From positions 1-6,235 of the forward strand of contig JAADFV010000148.1 in NCBI GenBank assembly GCA_013152695.1: DNA of 6,235 nt, written 5' to 3'. The stretch is from Chloroflexota bacterium. GTDB taxonomy: Bacteria > Chloroflexota > Anaerolineae > J102. A program made the position numbers and the translations under genes. Positions 5,831 to 6,235 of this stretch are shown piece by piece; positions within the stretch are counted from its first letter, which is position 1; each line of letters starts with the position of its first letter. Under the pieces are notes generated by a model. The model worked only from the letters and a program-made list of their open reading frames with translations. It did not search any database and was not told the DNA's origin.

Positions 5831-6235
5831 CTAACGATGGGTCAGGCGACGAAAAATACTTTCCCGTAGGGCACTGATGTGATCTCGCATGGCCTTTTCT
5901 GCGCCCTCAGGATTTCTTGCTGCGATCATTTCCACGATAACGCCATGCTCTCTCGTACATTCTGCCAGGCGCTCGATGTCATCCTGGACATCGATGGCCA
6001 GGTAGGAAATTCGATTGCGTATTTGGAGAGATAATTCTCCCAGTAACTGGTTGGGACAGGCAGCACTTAGGGTCTCATGAAAGACGTTGTCGGCAGCCGA
6101 CCAAGCAGCGCGGTCATCACTTGCCACAGCGTCGTTCAGTTCTTTCAACGTATCCTGGAGTATCCCCAGTTGTTCGGAAGAAATGGACCGTGCTGCGAGA
6201 CGTACTACTTCTGGCTCCAGAAGCCACCGCACATG
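5831..6235 (-). CDS. GntR-family transcriptional regulator, FCD-type C-terminal domain (5'-truncated by the window edge)
   Basis: The frame is open to the right edge, so the visible 134 residues are the C-terminal part of a protein normally about 220-250 residues long. The N-terminal winged-helix DNA-binding domain is outside the window. The codon at 6230-6232 is GTG, but it lies mid-domain and is not taken as a start. The visible part is all-helical and opens with the FCD pattern LLEPEVVRLAARSIS. It keeps the metal/ligand residues of the metal-binding FCD subgroup: Asp49 and His53 in ADNVFH, His97 in REHGVI and His119 in RDHISA (numbering from the first visible residue). Such proteins are usually repressors released by sugar acids, organic acids or related small molecules. 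Its position upstream and co-directional with the importer suggests that it controls that operon. The stop is TAG at 5831-5833. Confidence 0.93.
   Translation of the reverse strand, partial: HVRWLLEPEVVRLAARSISSEQLGILQDTLKELNDAVASDDRAAWSAADNVFHETLSAACPNQLLGELSLQIRNRISYLAIDVQDDIERLAECTREHGVIVEMIAARNPEGAEKAMRDHISALRESIFRRLTHR

Noticed and set aside
5625..5834. Short plus-strand frames (60-70 codons) in the regulator-transporter gap
   Set aside because: No good ribosome site and no recognisable protein pattern; the sequence is better explained as control region.
5781..5834. Possible intrinsic terminator after the regulator gene (T-run after the stop, GGAAG/CTTCC and CCC/GGG arms)
   Set aside because: The T-run comes before the possible arms, the loop of GGAAG/CTTCC is about 24 bases, and the CCC/GGG stem is too short.
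1..6235. CRISPR arrays, tRNA or rRNA genes, insertion sequences, toxin-antitoxin or phage genes
   Set aside because: None seen; the window is almost fully occupied by the transporter operon and regulator, with no repeats or mobile-element signatures.

Overview
The window is one co-directional block on the minus strand. It holds most of an ABC importer operon of the carbohydrate uptake type (CUT1/MalFGK-like), preceded by the end of a GntR-family regulator gene. In transcription order (right to left) it reads: GntR/FCD regulator (5' part outside the window), a 266-base intergenic region, lipoprotein substrate-binding protein, MalF-like permease, MalG-like permease, first ATP-binding protein, and second ATP-binding protein (3' end outside the window).

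Organism: I infer a bacterium of the Chloroflexota (Anaerolineae/Caldilineae-like). The main clue is the binding protein's N-terminus: a short lipoprotein signal ending in a lipobox cysteine, followed by an Ala/Pro/Glu/Gln/Thr linker of the CAPAAPAEQPAE kind common in that phylum. Base composition looks intermediate, roughly half G+C by eye. This is an inference from style and not a proven assignment.

Layout: 5831-6235 is the FCD ligand-binding domain of the regulator, with an intact D-x3-H...H...H metal/ligand set. 5565-5830 has no convincing gene. It holds two palindromes that could be operators and an orphan perfect Shine-Dalgarno-like 9-mer, and it probably carries the transporter promoter. 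4185-5564 is the binding protein. 4090-4184 holds a strong 9-bp hairpin separating the binding-protein gene from the membrane-component genes. 3133-4089 and 2118-3122 are the two permeases, 10 bases apart. 984-2081 and 1-987 are two different ATPases that overlap by 4 bases (GTGA).

How it works together: the lipid-anchored binding protein captures a solute, probably a sugar, polyol or sugar derivative, outside the membrane. It delivers the solute to a heterodimeric permease pore driven by two ATPase subunits. Both ATPases retain every catalytic motif but differ in their signature and D-loop surroundings, so the natural reading is a MalK-like heterodimer. The upstream GntR/FCD protein is the likely substrate-responsive regulator. 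The substrate cannot be read from this window, because no catabolic gene is included. The system is a recognisable transporter type; I see no evidence here for a wholly new kind of system. The more unusual points are the paired ATPases, an enlarged outer loop in the MalG-like permease, and the layered translation signals.
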